Below are positions 29,921 through 37,623 of a stretch of DNA of 46,050 nt, in pieces. The translations under genes were made by a program, and so were the position numbers. Origin of the DNA: Selenomonadaceae bacterium (GTDB lineage: Bacteria > Bacillota > Negativicutes > Selenomonadales > Selenomonadaceae); the NCBI GenBank assembly GCA_017477125.1, contig JAFUXN010000102.1, positions 1 through 46,050 on the forward strand, in the 5' to 3' direction. Below the pieces are notes generated by a model that was given only the letters and a program-made list of their open reading frames with translations, did no database searches and was not told where the DNA came from. The first letter of the stretch is position 1, and each line of letters opens with the position of its first letter.

Positions 29921-30145
29921 ATGACTCTGCAGGACGGCGAGCCCGGCATGGTCGTTCGTATAGATTCCGTCGGCGACTCGAAACTCAAAAACCGATTGAT
30001 GACGATGGGGCTGATCCCCGGCACGCGCGTTGAGGTCCGTCGCGCTGCGCCGCTCGGCGATCCGATCGCCATCAGGCTTCGCTCGTACAACCTGGCGCTC
30101 CGTCGCAACGACGCCGCCAAAATTCAAGTCACCAAGATCGATTGA
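29921..30145 (+). CDS. feoA: Ferrous iron transport protein FeoA
   Basis: A small cytoplasmic SH3-like protein required for FeoB activity. It has 74 residues. GEPGMVVRI, LKNRLMTMGLIPGTRVEVRRAAPLGDP and LRRNDAAKIQV are the usual conserved segments. The start at 29921 has GGAGG 10 bases upstream and gives the normal family length. In-frame ATGs from 29852 onward would place the promoter inside the gene. It ends 14 bases before feoB. Confidence 0.94.
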   Translation: MTLQDGEPGMVVRIDSVGDSKLKNRLMTMGLIPGTRVEVRRAAPLGDPIAIRLRSYNLALRRNDAAKIQVTKID

Positions 30146-30159
30146 AGGGAGTGAAACGC

Positions 30160-32055
30160 ATGACCGCTTTATCCGTCGCGTTGACCGGCAACCCCAACAC
30201 CGGCAAGTCAACCATCTTCAACGAGCTCACGGGCGCGCATCAGAAGATCGGCAATTGGCCCGGCGTCACCGTCGATAAGAAGGTCGGCAACATCGAATAC
30301 AACGGGCGTTCGATCATGGTCGTCGACCTGCCCGGCACCTACTCCATCAACGCTCACTCGCAAGAGGAAATCGTCGTCAGCGATTATTTCAAGGAGAATA
30401 AGCCCGATATCGTGGTCGACATTGTTGACGCGTCGAACATCGCGCGCAACCTCTTCCTGACGATCCAATTGATGGAGAACGGCATTCCGCTCATCATCAA
30501 CCTGAACATGATGGACGAGGCTGAACGTCACGGCATCGTCATCGACAAACAAAAACTTGAGGCGGCGTTCGGCATGCCCGTCACGGAGACGGTCGGGCGC
30601 AGTAGCAAGAGCACCAAGAAACTGCTCGACGTGTTCACTTCAACGGTGATGTCGAATTATCGACCGAGCGAAATGATCGAACAGCACATCGCCAAGGTCG
30701 AACGCCTTCAACACAGCGGGCTGGCGGCGGAGAAGATCGAGGAGGAGATCATCGCGGCGCGCTACGATCTGATCGATCAAGTGATGGCGGCGGCGGTCAC
30801 GACCAAAAACATCGGCGCCACCTTCACCGACAAACTTGATCGCTGGCTCGCCAACGGCGTCACGTCGCTGGTGATCATGGTCGGGCTGTTCTATCTGCTG
30901 TTTCAGTTCACGTTCAATTGGGTCGGGCAACCGCTTGCCGATCTGCTCGGAGACTTCTTGACGGAGGACTTTGCGGGTTGGGCGGCGGAGGCGATGGCGG
31001 CGGCGGGCGTCGCCGATTGGATGCAATCATTGATCGCCGACGGGATCATCGCGGGCGTCGGCAGCGTTCTCTCGTTCGTCCCGCTGATCTTCACGCTGTT
31101 CTTCTGCTTGAGCTTCCTCGACGGCACGGGTTACATGGCGCGCGTGGCGTTCGTTATGGATCCGATCATGCGTCGTGTGGGCTTGACGGGCAAGGGCATC
31201 ATGCCGTTGATCATGGGATTCGGTTGCGGCGTGCCTGCGATAATGGGAGCTCGCGCGCTCGACACCAACAAGGACAGAATGATTTCGATCCTGATCACGC
31301 CGTTCCTGACTTGCAACGCGAAGGTTCCGATCCTGGCGCTGTTCGCGGTGATGTTCTTCTCCGAGCACGCGGCGAACATCGTCTTTGGCATGTACATCTT
31401 GGGCATCGTGGTGGCGATCACGATGGCGAAGGTCTTGGGCGCGACGGTGTTCAAGCATGAAGAATCGTCGTTCCTGCTCGAGCTGCCGCCGTACCGCATG
31501 CCCGACATGAAAACCGTTCTGCTCGAGACATGGGACAAGGGCAAGAGCTACCTGATCAAAGCGGGCACGATCATCTTTGCGATGTCGGTGATGATCTGGT
31601 TCCTGTCGAGCTTCAATTCGGACGGCATGACCGACGAGATGAGCGAGAGTTATCTGGCGTCGATCGGCAACGCGGCGTCGAAACTGTTTGTGCTGCAGGG
31701 CTTTGACACTTGGGAAGCGGGCGCGGCGATCGTGACGGGCGTGATGGCGAAAGAGGCGGTTGTTTCGACGATGGGAATCCTCTACGGTGCGGACGACATT
31801 TCGACCGAGGCTGAGGACGCGGAGGACACTGCGACGGTGTTGGCATCGACGTCGATGGCGGCGGCGTTCACTCCTGCGGCGGCGCTGGCGTTCATGGTGT
31901 TCACTCAATTGTACTCGCCTTGCGTGACGGCGCTCGGCACGATCAAGAAGGAGTCGCAAGAATGGAAGTGGATGTTCTTCGCGTTTGCGTACACTTGCGC
32001 GGTGGCGTGGGTGGCGTCGCTGCTGGTGTATCAGATCGGGCGGCACTTCCTGTGA
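30160..32055 (+). CDS. feoB: Ferrous iron transporter FeoB
   Basis: An inner-membrane Fe2+ transporter with a fused G-protein domain, 631 residues. The G domain (1-160) has the P-loop GNPNTGKS at 10-17, the WPGVTVD switch I, DLPGTYS and the NLNMMDE guanine-specificity motif. A helical GDI-like segment (about 170-230) follows. The membrane part carries the two Gate domains, with GFGCGVPAIMG including the conserved Cys. GGGAG lies 8 bases before the ATG at 30160, chosen over an in-frame start at 30142 inside feoA. The next gene starts 16 bases later. Regulation by the upstream Fur-like site is likely. Confidence 0.96.
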   Translation: MTALSVALTGNPNTGKSTIFNELTGAHQKIGNWPGVTVDKKVGNIEYNGRSIMVVDLPGTYSINAHSQEEIVVSDYFKENKPDIVVDIVDASNIARNLFLTIQLMENGIPLIINLNMMDEAERHGIVIDKQKLEAAFGMPVTETVGRSSKSTKKLLDVFTSTVMSNYRPSEMIEQHIAKVERLQHSGLAAEKIEEEIIAARYDLIDQVMAAAVTTKNIGATFTDKLDRWLANGVTSLVIMVGLFYLLFQFTFNWVGQPLADLLGDFLTEDFAGWAAEAMAAAGVADWMQSLIADGIIAGVGSVLSFVPLIFTLFFCLSFLDGTGYMARVAFVMDPIMRRVGLTGKGIMPLIMGFGCGVPAIMGARALDTNKDRMISILITPFLTCNAKVPILALFAVMFFSEHAANIVFGMYILGIVVAITMAKVLGATVFKHEESSFLLELPPYRMPDMKTVLLETWDKGKSYLIKAGTIIFAMSVMIWFLSSFNSDGMTDEMSESYLASIGNAASKLFVLQGFDTWEAGAAIVTGVMAKEAVVSTMGILYGADDISTEAEDAEDTATVLASTSMAAAFTPAAALAFMVFTQLYSPCVTALGTIKKESQEWKWMFFAFAYTCAVAWVASLLVYQIGRHFL

Positions 32056-32070
32056 TTGGAGATGATATCG

Positions 32071-32238
32071 ATGGTGGCAACGGTGATATTGGGGTTGTTC
32101 GTGGCGATCGGATTTGGGATCGGCATGAAGACGATCTACAATAATTTTTTCAAGGGCGAAGCAAAATGTTGCAGTGCGGAATGCGGCGGGCGGTGCACTC
32201 ACTGTCATTCTTCTTCGGACGCTCATCACTCGACGTAA
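32071..32238 (+). CDS. FeoB-associated Cys-rich membrane protein
   Basis: 55 residues. One N-terminal membrane helix (MVATVILGLFVAIGFGIGM) is followed by a short basic stretch and a Cys/His-rich tail (CCSAECGGRCTHCHSS...HH). This is the layout of the small Cys-rich proteins encoded after feoB in many Firmicutes, where they are thought to take a FeoC-like accessory role, perhaps handling iron or sensing redox. The ATG at 32071 has GGAG about 9 bases upstream, overlapping the feoB end. A TTG at 32056 is a less likely start. It is the last gene of the operon. Confidence 0.85.
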   Translation: MVATVILGLFVAIGFGIGMKTIYNNFFKGEAKCCSAECGGRCTHCHSSSDAHHST

Positions 32239-32243
32239 AAAAA

Positions 32244-32253
32244 TCCGCGCGGA
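32244..32253. repeat. Intergenic copy of the dispersed palindrome TCCGCGCGGA
   Basis: A perfect 10-base palindrome just after the feo operon, framed by two AAAAAAATC/TAAAAAAATC-like stretches. Further exact copies lie at 6424, 9013, 10534, 11954, 14180, 17487 and 29038, all inside genes. Too short to be a terminator alone. Confidence 0.75.
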
Positions 32254-32264
32254 GTAAAAAAATC

Positions 32265-32294
32265 AGCCGTTGGTGTTGACCACCGACGGCTTTT
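32265..32294 (+). terminator. Rho-independent terminator of the feo operon
   Basis: AGCCGT (32265-32270) pairs with ACGGCT (32286-32291), with a further inner GGTG/CACC stem around a TTGA loop, followed by TTTTATTT. Confidence 0.8.
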
Positions 32295-32328
32295 ATTTAT
32301 CAGTTCAACATCATCTGCTGTCGATAGT

Positions 32329-32375
32329 GGGACGACGAGAAAAGGGCGCGTCGTCCCGCGTTCAGGCGGGCGCCC
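32329..32375. other. Structured intergenic element with competing inverted repeats
   Basis: GGGACGACG (32329-32337) is a perfect inverted match to CGTCGTCCC (32349-32357). GGGCGC (32344-32349), within the first loop, matches GCGCCC (32370-32375). The two hairpins overlap and cannot form together. TCAACTGTTGA lies a little downstream. No gene is credible between 32239 and 32479, which otherwise holds the two terminators. It could be a small RNA, a repeated intergenic element or an insulator. Confidence 0.5.
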
Positions 32376-32436
32376 TAACTTTTGCCTCCGCCCTTCAACT
32401 GTTGAGCCGCAGAACGGGCAACTCGCACAAAAAAAT

Positions 32437-32463
32437 AGCCGTCGAGACCTCGGCGGCTTTTTT
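32437..32463. terminator. Bidirectional terminator between feo and the second RTX gene
   Basis: AGCCG (32437-32441) pairs with CGGCT (32454-32458), with an extra CGAG/TCGG-type inner pairing. A T run follows on the plus strand, and a run of A precedes it, which is a T run on the minus strand. On the minus strand it ends the RTX gene 32480-36874. Confidence 0.8.
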
Positions 32464-32479
32464 GATGTCCGATTTAATA

Positions 32480-35400
32480 TCACTTCTTTGAACGGTGGCG
32501 AGCGGCGAACGTCAGTTCATTCGATGATACCTTCAACGCGCTCGACAGCAATTGATCGTCGGGCAGATCGATCGCCGCCTCCTTGACGATGATCGAATCC
32601 AACGCTCCGTCGTCGCTCAACTCTTGCGCTCCTTCAAACCAGTACTCGCCTTCGACCGCAGGCAACTCATAAGAGGTCTCAATCAACGAATACGTCACCC
32701 ACTCATAATTGCCGGCGTCATCGCCATCCGCGAACGTAAACTCCACATTGCTCGTATCGAGCCGATCACTCAATATGATCTGCTTGTTCGCAGTGTCAAC
32801 CATGATGCCGTCGGGAATCCCGTCCTCCTCGATCACCGTCAAGCTGTTCGGCGCGAAGTAATTGCCCGGCGTCTGATCCTTCACCGCGCTGCCGCTGATC
32901 GTGAACTGCACTCCGTCATAATCGTAAGCATAACTCGTATCGCTCAACTTCGTCCAAGCGTCGGCGGTATTACCCTCAAGCGTGTCAATGTCGATCAGCT
33001 CGCTGCCTCCGTCGACGGTGATCCCGCTCGACTCTTCCCACGACGCATTTTTGAGATTGCTCGCGAATTGGTAACTCGAATAATCGCCCTCGATACCGAT
33101 GTACACTTCGGTTTCGGACGTGATGGATTTCGTTCCCTTGACCGTCAACGTACCGGTGTACTTCTTGCCGTCAATCTTATCCTCAAAGTTGAACACGAGG
33201 TCTCTGCCGTTGGCGGTGACAGACTTCGGCGCGACGTCAAACACGAGGTAATCAGTCTCTGCATCAAAGCTCGTAATCGTATCCTTGCCGCCAAGCCCGA
33301 GCTCAAAATTATAAACAAAGGCGTCTTCACCGCCGCCGCCCACGAGCATGTCATTGGTTGCCTTCAGCTTGAGCGTATCGTATCCGCCATCGATATACGA
33401 CCCGCCGTCGCCCGCATAGATCACATTGGCGTTGGCATTGCCGACGACCTCAATGCCCACCTCCGAAGTCTGACGTGCATCGATTGTTTTGATCTGCGAG
33501 TTGATTTCGTTGGCGTAGACGTACACATAATCGCCGGGCTCGCCGGTGATTGTCAACTTCGAGCCGTCGGCGTTAAGAGACATGCCCTCGCCGGGACCGT
33601 AGATGAAACCGTCCATGAGCGCGTTGTTCCAAGAATCCGAACCGTTGATCTCATTGACGAGCGCTTGGAAAATGATGGGCGTGTTGATATCGGTTTTGGT
33701 GATGGTGAACACGCTGTTCTTATCGCCGTTGAGGGTCACCGACACGACGTTCTTCTTATCGACGAGCGTAATCGTATCGACATCGTCATAAGTGTTGTCG
33801 AGCATGATGATATCGTCGCCGACGCCGTAATTGATGATCTGATCCTTACCGTCATAGGGCGCGTAGACGAACACATCATCACCGTTGCCACCGATGAGAT
33901 AATCCGTCGACGGTTTAGCTTTCTTGGGATCGTCGAACTCCCGATGTCCGCCGTAGAGTTGGTTGACGCCGCCGTTTGGAGCGATGAGCGTATTCGCCAG
34001 GCTGTTGCCGATGAGCACCGCGCTGAAATTCTCGTCGTCAATCGAACTCAAGTCGATCTTCTTGACGGAGGTGGCGAAGGCATATTCCCCCTCGCTTTCG
34101 TTGGACAGATCGATGTCGATGCCGCCGAGAGCAATCAACTGCTCGTTGTCCTCCACCAGCAACGCCGTCCGCTTGGTACTGTCATACTTGAGCCCGTCGG
34201 GCACAGAGAAATCGTAGCGAACGAAGCCCATGCCGTCGTCCAGCGCGCCGGTGTCGTCAATGATCTCTATGACCTTGCCGACGCCGTCTTGGATCGTGAG
34301 CGAATACTTATTGCTGATATTGAGAATGACGTCATTGCCCTTCTCGACAAAATTTCTCGCGGTGACGGTGGCGAGCACGTCATAATCGATGGGCGTATCG
34401 CTGTCGATGTAGATATAATCGATGTCGGGATTGTAATTATAAACGGTGTCTTTGCCGGAGCTGTAGATGAAATCGGTTTGCGAGTCTTCGACGGTCGAGC
34501 CGTAGAGCTGATCATTGCCGCCGCCGCCGTTGAGCACCGAGTAGAAGTTGCCGGCTTTGAGCACGTTATTCTTATTGTTGCCGACGATGGTGGTCTCGAG
34601 CTCGACGCCGGACAGGTCGACGTTAACCGCGGCGGAGAAATATTTATTCGCGTACTCGTCCTCGTTCGACAAATTGATCTCGAGCGGCTCGCCCATACTC
34701 TCAACGAGCTCCGTATCGGATACAAATATATCAGTTCTCTTCTGATTGTAAGCAAGCCCGTCGGGCAGGACATGACCGAACGTGCCGAGCTCCGAGCCGT
34801 CGATGTCGACCAAATTGATCGGCTTGCCGGCGGCGTTTTTGATCGTCAAAGTATTTTTCTTATTGAGCGTGATGACCACATCGTCTTTGGAATCGTTGAA
34901 GCCGTTGAAATTCGCCTTTGCTCCGTCGTAAGTGATCACGCCGCTTTCGGCATCAAACTCGGGAAGAGCGTCCTCGAGCAGGCTCATATCGATTATGATT
35001 TGGTCGTTGCTCTTATAATTGTAGATGATATCTTTCTTGCCGGAGCCCTGCATTTGGAACTCGAAAACATCGAACGCATCTTCCTCGGTCGAGCCGTAAA
35101 GCTGATCATTGCCTGCACCGCCAGCGAGCCATGCGCCGCTCTTACTTGCCTTGAGCACGTTGTTATTTGCGTTGCCGCGAATCTCAACGTAGCCTTCGGA
35201 ATTGGAAGCGTCGACGGTTACGATTTGCGAATTGAGATAAGCGATATCGATGATCTCTCCGTCGAGTGTATCATCGACGTTGAGACGATTGTAAGCGGTT
35301 TTGCTCGCGTAATGCACGCCGTCGGGGAGCACGCCGTAGAGAACCTCGCCCGTCTCGATCGCGGTTTCCGACGACGATCCGAAATAAAATCTCAACGGGG

Positions 35401-36874
35401 TATCGACGCTTGCCTTATTGATCGTGAGCTTGGATTTTTTGTCGCCGGGGAAGGTGATGATCGTGGCGAGCTTGCTATCCTTGATGATCAGATCGCTGAC
35501 ATCGTAGAGATTATCGTCGACAATGATGATGGTGTCCTGCTCCTGATAGAGCGTTTTGGATTGATCCTTGGCGGTATTGCCGATGACGTCCTGCCCCTCG
35601 CCGACGGTGTAAACAAAGGTGTCGGACGAAGGTCCGCCGTAGAGTTTATCATTGCCTCCGCCGCCCACGAGAGTGGCATCGCCCTTGCCTGCCGTCAACA
35701 CGGCTGCCGATTTGCCCGCCTTGAGCGCGACTTTTGCGGTGACGGCGGACGCGTCGATCTTGGAGACGGCGTTGAAATCGAAATTGGCGGCGTCGACCTC
35801 GCCGTTGAAATCTTTGCCGACGGTGATGGAGCCCTTCTTCTTATTGTAATCGATATCGGGCATGCCGGGCTCGGCGATCAACCATTCGGGCTCGCGAACC
35901 TCATCGTCGACGGTGGTATCATCGATGTTGAGAATTTGATCGGCGGCGTCCTTGAGAGTAAGCGATGCCTCGCCGACCTTGATGATGATGTCGTCGCCCG
36001 ATTGTTGAGTTGAGTAGCTGACGCCGTCGACGACGTGAACGGTATCAGTCGAGCCGTAGCCGACGATGGTATCATTGCCGTCGATGCCGCGGAACCAAAC
36101 TGTCTGCTCGAACCCGCCGAGTTCAATGAGATCATCGCCGTCGCCGCCATCAATGAGCACGCCCTTGCTGTTGCTGACGAGAGTATCATTTCCTTCGCCG
36201 CCGACGAGCATGGAATTATTCCCGACGTTGGAAGTATTGACGATGAGATCATCGCCCTTGCCGCCGCGCACGGTCACGCCCGGGTTTTGAGTGTAGAGCG
36301 TGTCGTCGTCGTCGGTACCGAGAATGCGCCTTTCAAAAGTTTCGTCGGGAATTGACGGCACTTCGGATTCTGCGTCGACGATGTTGAGCGCGGTGCCCTT
36401 TGCGCCCTTGAGAGTGATCTTGCCGTCGCCGACGGTGAGCACGACGTTCTTGCCGCTGTTGACGGTCGACTTGAGGCTGCCTTCGGTGATCTTGATCGCA
36501 TTGTCGGCGGTGTAATTGAGAATGAGATCATTGCCGTCGCCGTTGGCGTACTCGAAAATTGAGTATGCGCCGAGGGTGACGGTATCGTTGCCGGCTCCGG
36601 CGTTGATGGTCGAGCGCCCGACGAGATCGATTATGAGATCATTGCCGGGGCCTCCGCTGATTGAGGAGTAAGCGCCTTGGAGAGTGACGTTCTCATATCG
36701 AAAGAGCCCGTCGTCCTCCTCGAGAATACCAAAACCGATCACAGAGGAATTGATGATGGTGTCTTTGCCTTCACCGGCGTCGATGGTAGAGAACGAGCCG
36801 GCATTGGTGATTGAATCTGCTGACGAGGTGCCTGACACCACGGAGGCACTCGCGCTGTTGTTGAATGCAGACAT
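32480..36874 (-). CDS. Large RTX-like (hemolysin-type repeat) secreted protein
   Basis: 1,464 residues without interruption. The N-terminus MSAFNNSASASVVSGTSSAD has no Sec signal and resembles the N-terminus of the RTX gene at 19460. Residues 20-310 carry short RTX turns (GGPGNDLI, GGKGDDLI, GGEGNDTL, GGDGDDLIELGG). Several modules of about 150 residues follow, each with a TIDAS-like strand, a GNANNNVLKA-type turn, a GGGGNDQLYG turn and a KDxIxNY strand. The C-terminus has YWF, an Asp/Ile-rich segment and ends TFAARHRSKK. It is probably exported by a type I system and folded with Ca2+; no enzyme domain is seen. AAGGA lies 10 bases before the ATG, with a promoter about 50 bases upstream. Confidence 0.9.
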   Translation of the reverse strand: MSAFNNSASASVVSGTSSADSITNAGSFSTIDAGEGKDTIINSSVIGFGILEEDDGLFRYENVTLQGAYSSISGGPGNDLIIDLVGRSTINAGAGNDTVTLGAYSIFEYANGDGNDLILNYTADNAIKITEGSLKSTVNSGKNVVLTVGDGKITLKGAKGTALNIVDAESEVPSIPDETFERRILGTDDDDTLYTQNPGVTVRGGKGDDLIVNTSNVGNNSMLVGGEGNDTLVSNSKGVLIDGGDGDDLIELGGFEQTVWFRGIDGNDTIVGYGSTDTVHVVDGVSYSTQQSGDDIIIKVGEASLTLKDAADQILNIDDTTVDDEVREPEWLIAEPGMPDIDYNKKKGSITVGKDFNGEVDAANFDFNAVSKIDASAVTAKVALKAGKSAAVLTAGKGDATLVGGGGNDKLYGGPSSDTFVYTVGEGQDVIGNTAKDQSKTLYQEQDTIIIVDDNLYDVSDLIIKDSKLATIITFPGDKKSKLTINKASVDTPLRFYFGSSSETAIETGEVLYGVLPDGVHYASKTAYNRLNVDDTLDGEIIDIAYLNSQIVTVDASNSEGYVEIRGNANNNVLKASKSGAWLAGGAGNDQLYGSTEEDAFDVFEFQMQGSGKKDIIYNYKSNDQIIIDMSLLEDALPEFDAESGVITYDGAKANFNGFNDSKDDVVITLNKKNTLTIKNAAGKPINLVDIDGSELGTFGHVLPDGLAYNQKRTDIFVSDTELVESMGEPLEINLSNEDEYANKYFSAAVNVDLSGVELETTIVGNNKNNVLKAGNFYSVLNGGGGNDQLYGSTVEDSQTDFIYSSGKDTVYNYNPDIDYIYIDSDTPIDYDVLATVTARNFVEKGNDVILNISNKYSLTIQDGVGKVIEIIDDTGALDDGMGFVRYDFSVPDGLKYDSTKRTALLVEDNEQLIALGGIDIDLSNESEGEYAFATSVKKIDLSSIDDENFSAVLIGNSLANTLIAPNGGVNQLYGGHREFDDPKKAKPSTDYLIGGNGDDVFVYAPYDGKDQIINYGVGDDIIMLDNTYDDVDTITLVDKKNVVSVTLNGDKNSVFTITKTDINTPIIFQALVNEINGSDSWNNALMDGFIYGPGEGMSLNADGSKLTITGEPGDYVYVYANEINSQIKTIDARQTSEVGIEVVGNANANVIYAGDGGSYIDGGYDTLKLKATNDMLVGGGGEDAFVYNFELGLGGKDTITSFDAETDYLVFDVAPKSVTANGRDLVFNFEDKIDGKKYTGTLTVKGTKSITSETEVYIGIEGDYSSYQFASNLKNASWEESSGITVDGGSELIDIDTLEGNTADAWTKLSDTSYAYDYDGVQFTISGSAVKDQTPGNYFAPNSLTVIEEDGIPDGIMVDTANKQIILSDRLDTSNVEFTFADGDDAGNYEWVTYSLIETSYELPAVEGEYWFEGAQELSDDGALDSIIVKEAAIDLPDDQLLSSALKVSSNELTFAARHRSKK

Positions 36875-36925
36875 AATCGATCCGTCCTTTCGTACCTAAA
36901 TCCTTTTGGAAGCGAAATTTTTTTT

Positions 36926-36953
36926 ATTGTATCACGCGCGATTGCAAAGTCAA
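36926..36953 (-). promoter_or_regulatory. Promoter of the second RTX gene
   Basis: On the minus strand TTGACT (36953-36948), a 16-base spacer and TACAAT (36931-36926), about 50 bases before the ATG at 36874. The -35 overlaps the gmhB stop codon. Confidence 0.6.
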
Positions 36954-37468
36954 TCTAAATTATAATCGTTGCGGTCGAGGGCGGACTTAAGCGTGTTGAG
37001 GAGATTGATGCCGTCGAAGAGCACGCCGCGAACTCCGGCGTTGTTGGCGGCATCGACGTCTCGTTGCGCGTCTCCGATCATGATCGATTGGGATTTGTCG
37101 ATGGAGTATTTTCGGCAAGCGTCCAGGATCAATTGCGGTTTGGGCTTACGACATTGACAGTCGACGGCGTATCGTTCAACGGCGCCGTTCGGATGATGAG
37201 GGCAGTAGAAGAAATCATCGATGTGAGCGCCGTGTTTGGCGAGCTCCTCATTGATCCGATTGTGGAGCTTGACGACGTCGGCTTCGGTATAGTAGCCGCG
37301 GGCGACGCCGCTTTGATTGGTCACGACGATCGCGAGGTAGCCGTTCCGATTGCAGAACTTGATCGCGTCGATCGCGCCGTCGATCCATTCAAACTGATCG
37401 AAGTTCGAGAGGTAGCCGACTTCGACGTTGATGGTGCCGTCCCGATCGAAGAACACCGCTTTGGACAT
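36950..37468 (-). CDS. gmhB: D-glycero-D-manno-heptose 1,7-bisphosphate phosphatase (HAD, GmhB-type)
   Basis: Removes the C7 phosphate of heptose-1,7-bisphosphate in ADP-heptose synthesis for LPS core, in the cytoplasm. It has 172 residues. FFDRDGTIN holds the catalytic Asp pair (residues 8 and 10). VVTNQSGVARG is motif II. The zinc-binding set is CPHHPNG followed by CQCRKPKP, the hallmark of GmhB and histidinol phosphatases. MIGDAQRDVDAANNAG is motif IV. The start at 37468 has GGAGG 7 bases upstream; a longer in-frame start at 37486 covers that site. It lies alone between a terminator and the RTX promoter. Histidinol-phosphatase activity is the main alternative. Confidence 0.9.
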   Translation of the reverse strand: MSKAVFFDRDGTINVEVGYLSNFDQFEWIDGAIDAIKFCNRNGYLAIVVTNQSGVARGYYTEADVVKLHNRINEELAKHGAHIDDFFYCPHHPNGAVERYAVDCQCRKPKPQLILDACRKYSIDKSQSIMIGDAQRDVDAANNAGVRGVLFDGINLLNTLKSALDRNDYNLD

Positions 37469-37499
37469 GATCATTCCTCCGCTCAAAATAATTTCGGGT

Positions 37500-37526
37500 A
37501 AAAAAAACGGGGGCGGTTAAGCCCCC
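37500..37526 (-). terminator. Rho-independent terminator of the third giant gene
   Basis: On the minus strand GGGGGC (37526-37521) pairs with GCCCCC (37514-37509) around a 6-base loop, followed by G and eight T. A second hairpin, GCCCG/CGGGC at 37533-37552, lies just before it. Confidence 0.88.
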
Positions 37527-37623
37527 AAAGTTGCCCGCTCCGTTGAACGGGCGTCGGTTCATTTATCTATCGACCGAGTGTTGTTGTCGGTACGTGGTTC
37601 AAACCGTCAGTCCCGTGAGGGAA

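Noticed and set aside
32226-32483. An 85-codon minus-strand frame across the spacer between feo and the RTX gene
   Set aside because: It runs through two terminators and the inverted repeats and has no ribosome site, although its sequence could reflect a repeated intergenic element.
32552-36013. An 1,153-codon plus-strand frame opposite the second RTX gene
   Set aside because: Same codon-register explanation. The sense strand shows clear RTX repeats, a promoter, a ribosome site and a terminator.
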